Shown here one piece after another: positions 15,705 to 26,975 of a stretch of 46,004 bases of DNA. Source of the stretch: Pseudonocardia acidicola (GTDB lineage Bacteria; Actinomycetota; Actinomycetes; Mycobacteriales; Pseudonocardiaceae); contig NZ_JAAXLA010000055.1 of assembly GCF_012911935.1 (NCBI RefSeq), positions 1-46,004 of the forward strand, read 5' to 3'. Under the pieces are notes generated by a model. It was not told the origin of the DNA. It worked only from the letters and a program-made list of their open reading frames with translations, and searched no databases. The translations under genes and the position numbers were made by a program. Each line of letters opens with the position of its first letter. The first letter of the stretch is position 1.

Positions 15705-16062
15705 CCGGCCAGGACGCGGGTCGCGTCCGCGCCGGTCTCGTCTGCGTCGCCCATGGCCTCGACGAGCAGACTCAACGCCGCCACGGCGGTCTCCCGGCAG
15801 ACCGCACCGGGATCCGCCGGATCCAGCTTCAGCCGCTGCACCCGGTGGGTGCCGGGGCCGTCGAGGGCGAGGAAGACCGTCCCCGGCTCGCGGCCGTCCT
15901 GGGGTCGGGGCCGCCTGCGCCGGTCACCGCGACGGCCAGGTCGGCGCGCAGCGGGCGGCGTGCGCTGCGGGCCATCGCACCGGCCGCCTTCGCGCTGACC
16001 ACCGGGCCCGGGGAACCTCGAGCAGGTCGTGCTTGACATCGCTGTTCGCCCTGCACGTTCGC
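15705..16062 (-). pseudogene. cinA C-terminal domain remnant (frameshifted)
   Basis: Three minus-strand frames in succession read as one CinA C-terminal (NMN-amidohydrolase-like) domain. They are SDVKHDLLEVP near 16040-16005; then GPVVSAKAAGAMARSARRPL and RADLAVAVTGAGGPDP to about 15905; then PQDGREPGTVFLALDGPG and CRETAVAALSLLVEAM to the end. The real family reads K-x-L-L-x-V-P, S-x2-A-x3-M-A, A-V-x-V-T-G-x-A-G-P and G-x-V-x-x-A in the same order. At least two frameshifts are needed. The first part of the domain (the T-A-E-S-C-T-G-G block) is missing, with the DUF72 gene ending just upstream. I call it a dead gene; sequencing error is the alternative. Confidence 0.72.
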
Positions 16063-16084
16063 GACACACCCGATCAGCCCGGGC

Positions 16085-16975
16085 TCAATGCAGGACTGCG
16101 CCCGGCCGGACGGCCAGCCGTTCGGCCAGGCCGATCGCGTCGTAGGGCGCGTGCACCTTCACGTCGTTGTCGAAGTAGACGAACACGTCGCGGCCCTCCG
16201 GTCGTCGCGGCGCCGGTGCCGCGAGGGTGTGCTCGCCGACCGGGGACTCGCCGGCCTGCCAGGCCCGCGCCTTCTGTGCCCACGCGTCGAGGGCCTCCGG
16301 GGTGTAGCCGCTGACGTAGAGCTCGGTGGCGCCGTGCAGCCGGACGTAGACGAAGTCGGCCGTCACGTCCTCCAGGTACGGGAAGATCCCGGCGGTGTCG
16401 GCCACGACCAGGGCGACGCCGTGCGCGCGTAGCTGCTCCACGAAGGCCGGGTCCTCGAAGCTCGGGTGCCGGACCTCCAGCGCGTGCCGCAGCGGCCGGT
16501 CGGCGTCGACCGTGGTGAAGGAACGCCCTTCGAGGCGCTCGTCGTGGTGCGTGGCCAGTTCCGCGGCGGCGCCGGTGCTGCGCGGCAGCATCGCGAGGAA
16601 CGCCTCCAGCCGGTCCGGGTCGTAGCGCATCCGCGGCGGCAGCTGCCACAGCAGCGGGCCCAGCTTCGGGCCGAGCGCGAGCACTCCGGAGGCGAGGAAG
16701 TTGGCCAGCGGCGTCTCGACGTCGCGCAGCTGTTTCATGTGCGTGATGAACCGGCCACCCTTGACCGCGAACACGAAGTCGTCCGGGGTCTGCGCGGCCC
16801 ACAACCGGTACTTCTCCGGGCGCTGCAGCGAATAGAACGACCCGTTGATCTCGACGCTGTTCACCGCGCGGGAGAGGTACTCCAGTTCCCGGCGTTGCAC
16901 GAGGCCGGGCGGGTAGAACGTTCCGCGCCATGGTGGGTACCGCCAGCCCGACGTCCCGATCCGGATCTCCGTCAC
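16085..16975 (-). CDS. DUF72 family protein (YecE-like)
   Basis: A 296-aa TIM-barrel protein of unknown activity. Family hallmarks are the opening IRIGTSGWRYPPWRGTFYP, then YLSRAVNSVEINGSFYSLQR, then FAVKGGRFITHMK, then the C-terminal YVRLHGATELYVSGYTPEAL and DVFVYFDNDVKVHAPYDA. Length is normal for the family. It starts 41 bp from the divergent serine hydrolase, so the two share a very short promoter region. It was probably inserted or rearranged next to the cinA remnant, which follows directly. Confidence 0.92.
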   Translation of the reverse strand: MTEIRIGTSGWRYPPWRGTFYPPGLVQRRELEYLSRAVNSVEINGSFYSLQRPEKYRLWAAQTPDDFVFAVKGGRFITHMKQLRDVETPLANFLASGVLALGPKLGPLLWQLPPRMRYDPDRLEAFLAMLPRSTGAAAELATHHDERLEGRSFTTVDADRPLRHALEVRHPSFEDPAFVEQLRAHGVALVVADTAGIFPYLEDVTADFVYVRLHGATELYVSGYTPEALDAWAQKARAWQAGESPVGEHTLAAPAPRRPEGRDVFVYFDNDVKVHAPYDAIGLAERLAVRPGAVLH

Positions 16976-17016
16976 CCCGGCGAGTATCCCGGCTCCGGAC
17001 TCGGCAGGATGGCCGG

Positions 17017-17844
17017 ATGGACGCGCGCACGCTCGAATCAGCGGTCTCCGGGGTGCTCGACTGGCCGGTCGGCCATGCCGCCGCAGTGCTCGCGGCCGCC
17101 GACGGATCCGTGCTGGCCACTGCGGGTGAGCAGGACCGGCCGTTCCGGCTGGCCTCGGTGACCAAGCTGCTCAGCGCGTACGCGACGCTGATCGCCGTCG
17201 AGGAGGGCGCCGTCGAGTGGGACCAGCCGGCCGGGCCGGAGGGTTCGACGGTGCGCCACCTCGCCGCGCACGTCTCCGGGCTCGCCTTCGACTCCGACGA
17301 CGTGCAGGCCCGGCCCGGTACCCGGCGCATCTACTCCAACGCCGGCTTCCAGGTCCTGGGCGACACCATCGCGGCGGCCAGCGGGATCGCCTTCGCCGAC
17401 TATCTGCACGAGGCCGTGTGCGAACCGCTCGGCATGGCGGCCACCCGGCTGGAGGGCTCGCCCGGCGCCGGCGCGGTCTCCACGGCGGCCGACCTCGCCC
17501 GGTTCGCCGCCGAGCTGCAGGCCCCCACGCTGGTCGCGCCGTCGACCCTCGCGGAGGCCACCACGGTGGCGTTCCCCGGCCTGGACGGCGTACTGCCCGG
17601 CTACGGCCGGCAGCAGCCCAACGACTGGGGGCTGGGCTTCGAGCTGCGCGACGGCAAGTCGCCGCACTGGACCGGGACGACGAGCTCGCCGGGCACGTTC
17701 GGCCATTTCGGCCAGTCCGGGACGTTCCTGTGGGTGGACCCGGCGGCACGGGTGGCCTGCGTGGGGCTGACCGACCGCGACTTCGGGTCGTGGGCGATGG
17801 AGGCATGGACGTCGTTCACCGACCGGGTGCTCGCGGCGCTGTAG
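17017..17844 (+). CDS. beta-lactamase-fold serine hydrolase
   Basis: A 275-aa penicillin-binding-protein/class C beta-lactamase-like hydrolase. Motif 1 SVTK has Ser47 as nucleophile and Lys50; motif 2 YSN is at Y106; a candidate third motif is HFGQSGT near residue 237. There is no signal peptide, so it should act in the cytoplasm, unlike true beta-lactamases. An esterase or amidase role is possible. The ATG at 17017 was chosen because earlier in-frame codons lie in the promoter region and overlap the divergent DUF72 start. Confidence 0.9.
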   Translation: MDARTLESAVSGVLDWPVGHAAAVLAAADGSVLATAGEQDRPFRLASVTKLLSAYATLIAVEEGAVEWDQPAGPEGSTVRHLAAHVSGLAFDSDDVQARPGTRRIYSNAGFQVLGDTIAAASGIAFADYLHEAVCEPLGMAATRLEGSPGAGAVSTAADLARFAAELQAPTLVAPSTLAEATTVAFPGLDGVLPGYGRQQPNDWGLGFELRDGKSPHWTGTTSSPGTFGHFGQSGTFLWVDPAARVACVGLTDRDFGSWAMEAWTSFTDRVLAAL

Positions 17845-17969
17845 CACGCCGGCCGCGCGCGGCGGGGGCGAGCGCGTTATGTCTCCACAACGCGGGGTGA
17901 GGCCTACCCTGTGGTGGGTGACGCATCGGGACAGCTGGCCGATCAGTGGGCGAACCTCCTGAGCAGGCC

Positions 17970-18281
17970 ATGGTCACCGACGACGCCGGCACCACCGGCC
18001 CGCTGACCACCACGGAGGCGATCCCCGTGGGTGGTGGCGTGATCTTCCCCGAGCGCGGGGTCGTGATCACCCAGCCGGCCCCTGGGGTGTTCCTCGCGTT
18101 CAGCACGACGTGCACCCATCAGGGCTGCAGCGTCCGGGCCGTGGCCGCCGGGACGATCAACTGCTTCTGCCACGGCAGCCGCTTCCGTATCACCGACGGC
18201 TCGGTCGCGGGCGGACCGGCGCCGGCGCCGCTGCCCCGGCACCCGATCACCGTGACCGGCGGCTCGATCCACCTCGGCTGA
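17970..18281 (+). CDS. soluble Rieske [2Fe-2S] protein
   Basis: A 103-aa small Rieske protein. Cluster ligands are C48-x-H50 and C65-x2-H68, with C53 and C67 placed for the disulfide typical of high-potential Rieske proteins (TTCTHQGCSV; INCFCHGSRF). It has no signal peptide or membrane helix, unlike the QcrA subunit or the lipoprotein-type Streptomyces relatives. The ATG at 17970 is preferred over a GTG at 17946. It could act as a cytoplasmic electron carrier; no oxygenase partner is adjacent. It lies 152 bp before gltD on the same strand. Confidence 0.85.
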   Translation: MVTDDAGTTGPLTTTEAIPVGGGVIFPERGVVITQPAPGVFLAFSTTCTHQGCSVRAVAAGTINCFCHGSRFRITDGSVAGGPAPAPLPRHPITVTGGSIHLG

Positions 18282-18433
18282 TCGCGCCCGTCCGGCCGCG
18301 CCCCGTGAACATCGCGACGTCACCGATCGGCTCATGCAAGCGCGCCCTTGCCACCGGGCCGCCGATGGGTGCACCGTGTCGCAACCGATTCACATTCAAT
18401 GCGGACGCAGGCGTCGCCAAACGGGAGGCGGCC

Positions 18434-19885
18434 ATGGGCGACCCTTGGGGGTTCCTCCGCACCCCGTGCGAGACCCCGCGCCGCCGCCCGGTCGGGCTAC
18501 GGTTGCAGGACTGGCGCGAGGTCTACGAGCCGTTGCCGGACGAGGGGCTGCGGTGGCAGGCCGGACGGTGCATGGACTGCGGCGTCCCCTTCTGCCACCA
18601 GGGTTGCCCGCTGGGCAACCTCATCCCGGAGTGGAACGATCTGGTCGCGCGCGACAACTGGCGTGAGGCGAGCGAGCGATTGCACGCCACGAACAACTTC
18701 CCGGAGTTCACCGGGGTGCTGTGTCCTGCTCCGTGCGAGGCCGCGTGTGTGCTGGCGATCAACAGTGACCCGGTCACGATCAAGCAGGTCGAACTGCAGA
18801 TCGTCGACCACGCCTGGGGCCAGGGCTGGGTGACGCCGCTGCCGCCGAAGACGCGGACGGGTCGAACGGTCGCAGTCATCGGCTCCGGCCCGGCCGGGCT
18901 CGCCGCCGCCCAGCAGCTCACCCGGGTCGGCCACGACGTGGTGGTCTGCGAGCGGGCCGACCGGATCGGCGGGCTGCTGCGCTACGGCATCCCGGAGTTC
19001 AAGATGGAGAAGCATCGGCTCGACCGGCGCCTGGAGCAGATGCGGGCCGAGGGCACGATCTTCCACCCCGGTCTGGAGGTCGGCGTCGACCTCACCGTCG
19101 ACGAACTCCGGTCCCGCTCCGACGCGGTGGTCCTGGCCGGGGGCGCCACCGCCCCGCGCGAGCTCCCCGCACCGGGTCGCGAGCTCGACGGCGTCCACCC
19201 GGCTATGGACTACCTGACCTGGGCCAACCGGGTGCAGGAAGGCGACGTCGAGGTCTCCCCGATCACCGCTGTGGGAAAGGACGTCGTCATCATCGGAGGA
19301 GGCGACACCGGAACCGACTGCCTGGGCACCGTCCACCGGCAGCGGGCGCGGTCGGTGGCGCACCTCGACATCCGGCCACGGCCACCCGACCAGCGCACCG
19401 AGGACATGCCGTGGCCCACCTACCCGGGGATCTATCGGACGGCCCCGGCGCAGGAGGAGGGCGGTGCGCGCCTGTTCTCCGTGGACACCCTCGAGTTCCT
19501 CGGTGACTCCGACGGCAGGCTCCGGGGGATCAGGACCGCGGAGGGGTTCCGCGACGAGAACAAGGTGTTCCACCCGACCGGCGGAACCACGGAGATCCCG
19601 GCACAGCTCGCGCTGGTGGCACTGGGGTTCGTCGGCCCCGAGCGGGGCAGGCTGCTGGCCGATCTGGGCGTGGACCTCGACGGGCGCGGCAACGTCGCCC
19701 GCGACGAGAACTTCATGTCCAGCGTCGAGGGGGTCTTCGTCGCCGGTGACATGGGCCGCGGGCAGTCGCTCATCGTGTGGGCGATCGCGGAGGGCCGCGC
19801 CGCTGCAGCCGGCGTCGACGCCCTGCTCACCGGGCGAGACGTCCTGCCTCGTCCGATCCGGCCGACCGACCGGCCCATCGCCTGA
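18434..19885 (+). CDS. gltD: glutamate synthase small subunit (GltD-like)
   Basis: A 483-aa FAD- and iron-sulfur-containing NADPH-oxidising subunit. Cysteines for low-potential [4Fe-4S] clusters are at C46, C49, C54, C58 (CMDCGVPFCHQGC) and C97, C101, C105 (LCPAPCEAAC). The FAD Rossmann motif is VAVIGSGPAGLAAA (about 147-160), the NADPH motif is VVIIGGGDTGTDC, and the C-terminal FAD block is GVFVAGDMGRGQSLIVWAI. The ATG at 18434 has GGGAGG upstream. It supplies electrons to GltB in GOGAT, but gltB, which normally lies directly upstream, is missing here. Confidence 0.92.
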   Translation: MGDPWGFLRTPCETPRRRPVGLRLQDWREVYEPLPDEGLRWQAGRCMDCGVPFCHQGCPLGNLIPEWNDLVARDNWREASERLHATNNFPEFTGVLCPAPCEAACVLAINSDPVTIKQVELQIVDHAWGQGWVTPLPPKTRTGRTVAVIGSGPAGLAAAQQLTRVGHDVVVCERADRIGGLLRYGIPEFKMEKHRLDRRLEQMRAEGTIFHPGLEVGVDLTVDELRSRSDAVVLAGGATAPRELPAPGRELDGVHPAMDYLTWANRVQEGDVEVSPITAVGKDVVIIGGGDTGTDCLGTVHRQRARSVAHLDIRPRPPDQRTEDMPWPTYPGIYRTAPAQEEGGARLFSVDTLEFLGDSDGRLRGIRTAEGFRDENKVFHPTGGTTEIPAQLALVALGFVGPERGRLLADLGVDLDGRGNVARDENFMSSVEGVFVAGDMGRGQSLIVWAIAEGRAAAAGVDALLTGRDVLPRPIRPTDRPIA

Positions 19886-19989
19886 GCGGCGGGATGGCCG
19901 CCTCACCCTGCGGCTGCCCCGATGGACAACCACACCCTGCCCGGCAGCCACCCCGCCCATCGGCCGCATCACTGCGACCGACCGCGATG

Positions 19990-20463
19990 TCAGGCACTCA
20001 CCGCCTGAGCGGCCGGCGCCGAGGACATGGCCACAACGCCCTGCCAGTCGAGGACCCCGACCACGTTGTCGTCGTCGTCGAGGAAGCCCAGCGGGCCGAT
20101 GTTGGTGAAGTAGAAGACCGATTCCTCGGGGAAATTGGTCCAGTCATGCAGCATTCCATTGGCCTCGTAGCCGTAGTCGCCGGCCACGGCAGTGGTTCCA
20201 CCCGCCTCCTCACCGCCACGGATCTCCATGCGTCCGGAGATCATGAAGTACTCGGCGGGCCCCAGGTGCTTGTGCCGGTCGAAGCCCGCGCCCGCGTCGG
20301 CGTGGAACAGCACGGTCCAGGCCCCGGTCTCGGGGCTGACCCGCAGCAACTTGAAGGAGATGCCCTCACAGAAGGGAACCCAGGCTAGATCCGCGGTCTT
20401 CACCGACCGGTCTTCAAGCATGGCGTTGTGGAGACTGTCACGCTGGATTCTGTCCTCAGCCAT
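19990..20463 (-). CDS. cupin-domain protein (acetylacetone/dihydroxyacetophenone dioxygenase-like)
   Basis: A 157-aa single-domain cupin. Metal-ligand candidates are in FDRHKHLGPAEYFMISG (H-x-H-x5-E) and the later HDW. The strand after it, ESVFYFTNIGPLGFLDDDDN, resembles the ChrR-like cupins that include 2,4'-dihydroxyacetophenone and acetylacetone dioxygenases. The ATG at 20463 has GAGAGGCGG upstream; an ATG at 20529 would add 22 residues but lies only 9 nt from the predicted transcription start. The reaction is unproven. It converges with gltD. Confidence 0.75.
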   Translation of the reverse strand: MAEDRIQRDSLHNAMLEDRSVKTADLAWVPFCEGISFKLLRVSPETGAWTVLFHADAGAGFDRHKHLGPAEYFMISGRMEIRGGEEAGGTTAVAGDYGYEANGMLHDWTNFPEESVFYFTNIGPLGFLDDDDNVVGVLDWQGVVAMSSAPAAQAVSA

Positions 20464-20544
20464 GGATGACACCGCCTCTCTCGACGGACGGCCGACGCTG
20501 TCGAGCCCGTCCAACCAGCCGATCTCCATTGACCGACTCGATCG

Positions 20545-20572
20545 AACATATTCAGCCCCGACCGCTCGTCAA
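20545..20572 (-). promoter_or_regulatory. predicted promoter of the cupin gene
   Basis: On the minus strand TTGACG (20567-20572) and TATGTT (20545-20550) with a 16-bp spacer fit a housekeeping promoter. The start site would be near 20538, giving a leader of about 75 nt to the ATG at 20463. Confidence 0.55.
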
Positions 20573-20870
20573 GAGCCGCAACCCGCACAGACGGCGATGG
20601 ATCGCCCGAATGATCCGCTAACGGGCACCCACAGGACCGGAAATCGTTCCATATAACGGAAACGGCCTGAACTTCTCGGATTGACTTATCGCCTGGGCGA
20701 GTCCCCACTGTGCCCGGCTCGCATCCCCGAAACCGCGAACCGGGCATCCCGGCACCCCGGGCCGCCAGGACTCGCGTCCACGAGACGACACCAGCCACCC
20801 TCGCCGGCAGTGACCGACGCCACGTCGCCGGGGCGGGAATGATCCACGGGGGCCGCCTGTTGTACCCCCT
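20573..20870. other. upstream part of the long leader/intergenic region
   Basis: No gene is supported. TATAAC at 20651-20656 in an AT-rich patch could be a plus-strand -10 element, which would give a leader of about 500 nt before the gene at 21180, but no good -35 was found. A hairpin GCGAG...CTCGC lies around 20697-20721. I found no third copy of the downstream repeated motif here. Confidence 0.35.
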
Positions 20871-20987
20871 GTCCGGGCCGGGCGACCTGTGTCCCCGGGT
20901 CTCATATATAAGAGCCGCCGCGGAATACCGTCCGGCTGGAGCCGCGGTGCACCACTCGCCGCGAGGCGACCAGCGCCCGGCTCGGAC
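20871..20987 (+). ncRNA. structured RNA motif, copy 1 of 2
   Basis: Predicted four-helix junction. P1 pairs GTCCGGGCCGGGCG (20871-20884) with CGCCCGGCTCGGAC (20974-20987): 14 bp, one G-U. P2 pairs ACCTG (20885-20889) with CGGGT (20896-20900) and closes loop TGTCCC. P3 pairs 20916-20923 with 20942-20949 (8 bp, one G-U). P4 pairs CGCC (20957-20960) with GGCG (20965-20968) and closes a GCGA tetraloop. The segment ACCAG then leads into the 3' strand of P1. The same helices, loops and junction segments recur in copy 2. It resembles a riboswitch-type aptamer in size and position, but I recognise no known class. Confidence 0.7.
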
Positions 20988-21044
20988 ACCTACCTCGCCG
21001 CTGGGACCGGGAATGTTCAGGGCCCTGTCACGGTTGAGATAGGC

Positions 21045-21139
21045 GTCCGGATCGGGCGACCCGTGTCCCCGGGTCCCATCTGAGAATCGCCGCTGCGAGC
21101 GGCCTGCGCGCCGAGAGGCGACCGGCGCCCGATCCGGAT
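21045..21139 (+). ncRNA. structured RNA motif, copy 2 of 2
   Basis: Same fold as copy 1 in 95 nt. P1 pairs GTCCGGATCGGGCG (21045-21058) with CGCCCGATCCGGAT (21126-21139). Relative to copy 1, two base pairs change on both sides (G-C to A-T, C-G to T-A). P2 pairs ACCCG (21059-21063) with CGGGT (21070-21074), loop TGTCCC identical to copy 1. P3 is GCCGCT/AGCGGC (21089-21094/21098-21103). P4 is CGCC/GGCG (21109-21112/21117-21120) with a GAGA tetraloop. It ends 40 nt before the ATG at 21180. In that gap TCTC (21155-21158) can pair with GAGG of the ribosome-binding site (21165-21168), a possible translation switch. Confidence 0.7.
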
Positions 21140-21179
21140 TCCCGTACTACTTCTTCTCCGAGGCGAGGACAGCAGCACC

Positions 21180-21440
21180 ATGAAGGGCGACCGAGTCGAG
21201 ATCGTCATCGACGCAGGCAGCGGCACCACCCGCAGCTACGACATCACAGCCACCCGCGCCGGGCGTCGGGTCGACGTCGCCCACGGCCGCGGTGTGGTCG
21301 AGGTCAGCGAGGTCACCCGGGGCGGCAGCACCGTCCGCACGGCGCGTTTCCTGGCCAACCGGGTACTCGCTCTCGTCGAGCACCCGGCCGCCGACGAACC
21401 CGTCGCTGACGAGATCACACCCACCCTGCGCTCGGCCTGA
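21180..21440 (+). CDS. small conserved-looking hypothetical protein
   Basis: An 86-aa protein. The sequence alternates short strands (RVEIVIDAGSGTTRSYDITA; RRVDVAHGRGVVEVSEVTRG) and ends in a helix (VRTARFLANRVLALVEHPA), suggesting a small alpha/beta fold. There is no Cys, signal peptide or membrane segment. I have an impression of similar short proteins in Pseudonocardiaceae but know no function. The ATG at 21180 is preceded by AGGCGAGG. It is the first gene after the tandem RNA motifs and lies 29 bp before hrpA, so it is probably co-transcribed with it. Confidence 0.72.
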   Translation: MKGDRVEIVIDAGSGTTRSYDITATRAGRRVDVAHGRGVVEVSEVTRGGSTVRTARFLANRVLALVEHPAADEPVADEITPTLRSA

Positions 21441-21469
21441 GCGCCTGAGCCAGGCACACTGCGAGAACG

Positions 21470-25669
<4,200 letters not shown>

Positions 25670-25732
25670 CGCGCCCGTGCACGACCCGTTCCGGCGTGCC
25701 AGGATTTCCACCAGGACCGGTGGAGGGCCGCG

Positions 25733-26923
25733 ATGACGCAGTACGAGCACCTGGGCGAGGCGCTGGGTACGGACTTCTTCTCCGTCCGGGACCAGTTCAC
25801 CCCTGAGCAGTGGGAACACTTCATCGCCGTCCGCAAGTTCGTCGACGACGAGGTGTTGCCCGACATCGGCGACTACTGGGAGCGCGCCGAGCTGCCCTGG
25901 CACCTGTTCCGCCGGTTGCCCGAGCTGGGCGTCGTCGGCGAGGACATCGAGGGCTACGGGTGCGCAGGGATGAGCCCGATGGCCTGCGGGCTGGTGCACA
26001 TGGAGTTGCACCGTGGCGACGGCAGCCTCGGCACGTTCCTCGGCGTGCACGCCGGGCTCGCGATGCAGTCGATCGCGCTGTGCGGCTCCGACGAGCAGAA
26101 GCAGCGCTGGCTGCCGTCGATGGCGTCCATGGAGAAGATCGGCGCGTTCGCACTCACCGAGCCCGACCACGGCTCCGACTCGATCGCGCTGGAGACCACC
26201 GCCCGGCGCGACGGCGACCGCTGGGTCCTCGACGGCGTCAAGCGCTGGATCGGCAACGGCACGATCGCCGACCTGGTCATCGTGTGGGCCCGCGACACCG
26301 ACTCCGGCGAGGTCCTCGGCTTCGTCGTCGAGACCCCCGCCGAGGGCTACGACGCCACCGTCATCCCCGGCAAGGTGTCGCTGCGCTCGGTGTGGCAGGC
26401 CGACATCCGGCTCACCGGTGTCCGGGTGCCGGAGGAAAACCGGTTGGTGAACGCACGGACGTTCTCCGACACCGGCCGGGTGCTGGCGAACACCCGCGGC
26501 ATCTGTGCCTGGATGGCGCTCGGGCACGCGACGGCCGGCTATGACGCGGCGCTGCGCTATGCGCTGGAGCGCAAGCAGTTCGGCAAGCCGCTGGCGTCGT
26601 TCCAGATCGTCCAGCAGCGGCTGGTGCACATGCTCGCCGACCTGACCGGAATGCAGCTCTACTGCATGCAGATCGGCCGCCTCGCCAACGCCGGGCGACT
26701 CTCCTCCACCGTCGCCGGGCTCGCCAAGATGAACAACACCCGCACCGCCCGCAAGATTCTCGCCGAGGCCCGGGACCTGTTGGGCGGCAACGGGATTCTG
26801 CTCGAGCACCACGTGGTGCGGCACTGGACCGACATCGAGGCGATCCACACCTTCGAAGGCACCGAGACGATGCAGACACTCATCGTCGGCCGGGACATCA
26901 CCGGGGTCAGCGCCTTCACCTGA
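25733..26923 (+). CDS. acyl-CoA dehydrogenase (glutaryl-CoA dehydrogenase-like)
   Basis: A 396-aa FAD-dependent acyl-CoA dehydrogenase. N-terminal helical domain to about 140, FAD/substrate motif FALTEPDHGSDSIALET, beta domain, then the C-terminal helices with RKQFGKPLASFQIVQQRL. The catalytic base is Glu375 in IHTFEGTETMQTLIVGRDIT, the placement used by glutaryl-CoA and short/branched-chain enzymes. The glutaryl-CoA branch fits the GNGI and FEGT details, but the decarboxylation residues cannot be judged by eye. The ATG at 25733 follows GGTGGAGGG. It is monocistronic, 63 bp after hrpA. Confidence 0.9.
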   Translation: MTQYEHLGEALGTDFFSVRDQFTPEQWEHFIAVRKFVDDEVLPDIGDYWERAELPWHLFRRLPELGVVGEDIEGYGCAGMSPMACGLVHMELHRGDGSLGTFLGVHAGLAMQSIALCGSDEQKQRWLPSMASMEKIGAFALTEPDHGSDSIALETTARRDGDRWVLDGVKRWIGNGTIADLVIVWARDTDSGEVLGFVVETPAEGYDATVIPGKVSLRSVWQADIRLTGVRVPEENRLVNARTFSDTGRVLANTRGICAWMALGHATAGYDAALRYALERKQFGKPLASFQIVQQRLVHMLADLTGMQLYCMQIGRLANAGRLSSTVAGLAKMNNTRTARKILAEARDLLGGNGILLEHHVVRHWTDIEAIHTFEGTETMQTLIVGRDITGVSAFT

Positions 26924-26928
26924 CGGTT

Positions 26929-26970
26929 CGTGCGCGGAAATGGTCGCCCGAACAGCGTTATCCGCGCACG
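26929..26970. terminator. bidirectional terminator between convergent genes
   Basis: CGTGCGCGGA (26929-26938) and TCCGCGCACG (26961-26970) form a perfect 10-bp stem with a 22-nt loop, exactly between the stop codons of the acyl-CoA dehydrogenase and the large sensor protein. It would serve both. Confidence 0.65.
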
Positions 26971-26975
26971 GGCCC

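Noticed and set aside
20871..21139. Interpretation of the tandem repeats as a MITE or transposon ends
   Set aside because: The terminal inverted repeats would fit, but internal hairpins with a conserved loop, a GNRA swap and compensatory P1 changes are better explained by RNA. No target-site duplication or transposase was seen. Not fully excluded.
20871..21139. Tandem glycine, TPP or ydaO riboswitch
   Set aside because: CUGAGA occurs in copy 2 by chance but the rest of the THI box is absent. The conserved glycine and ydaO core sequences I know are not present.
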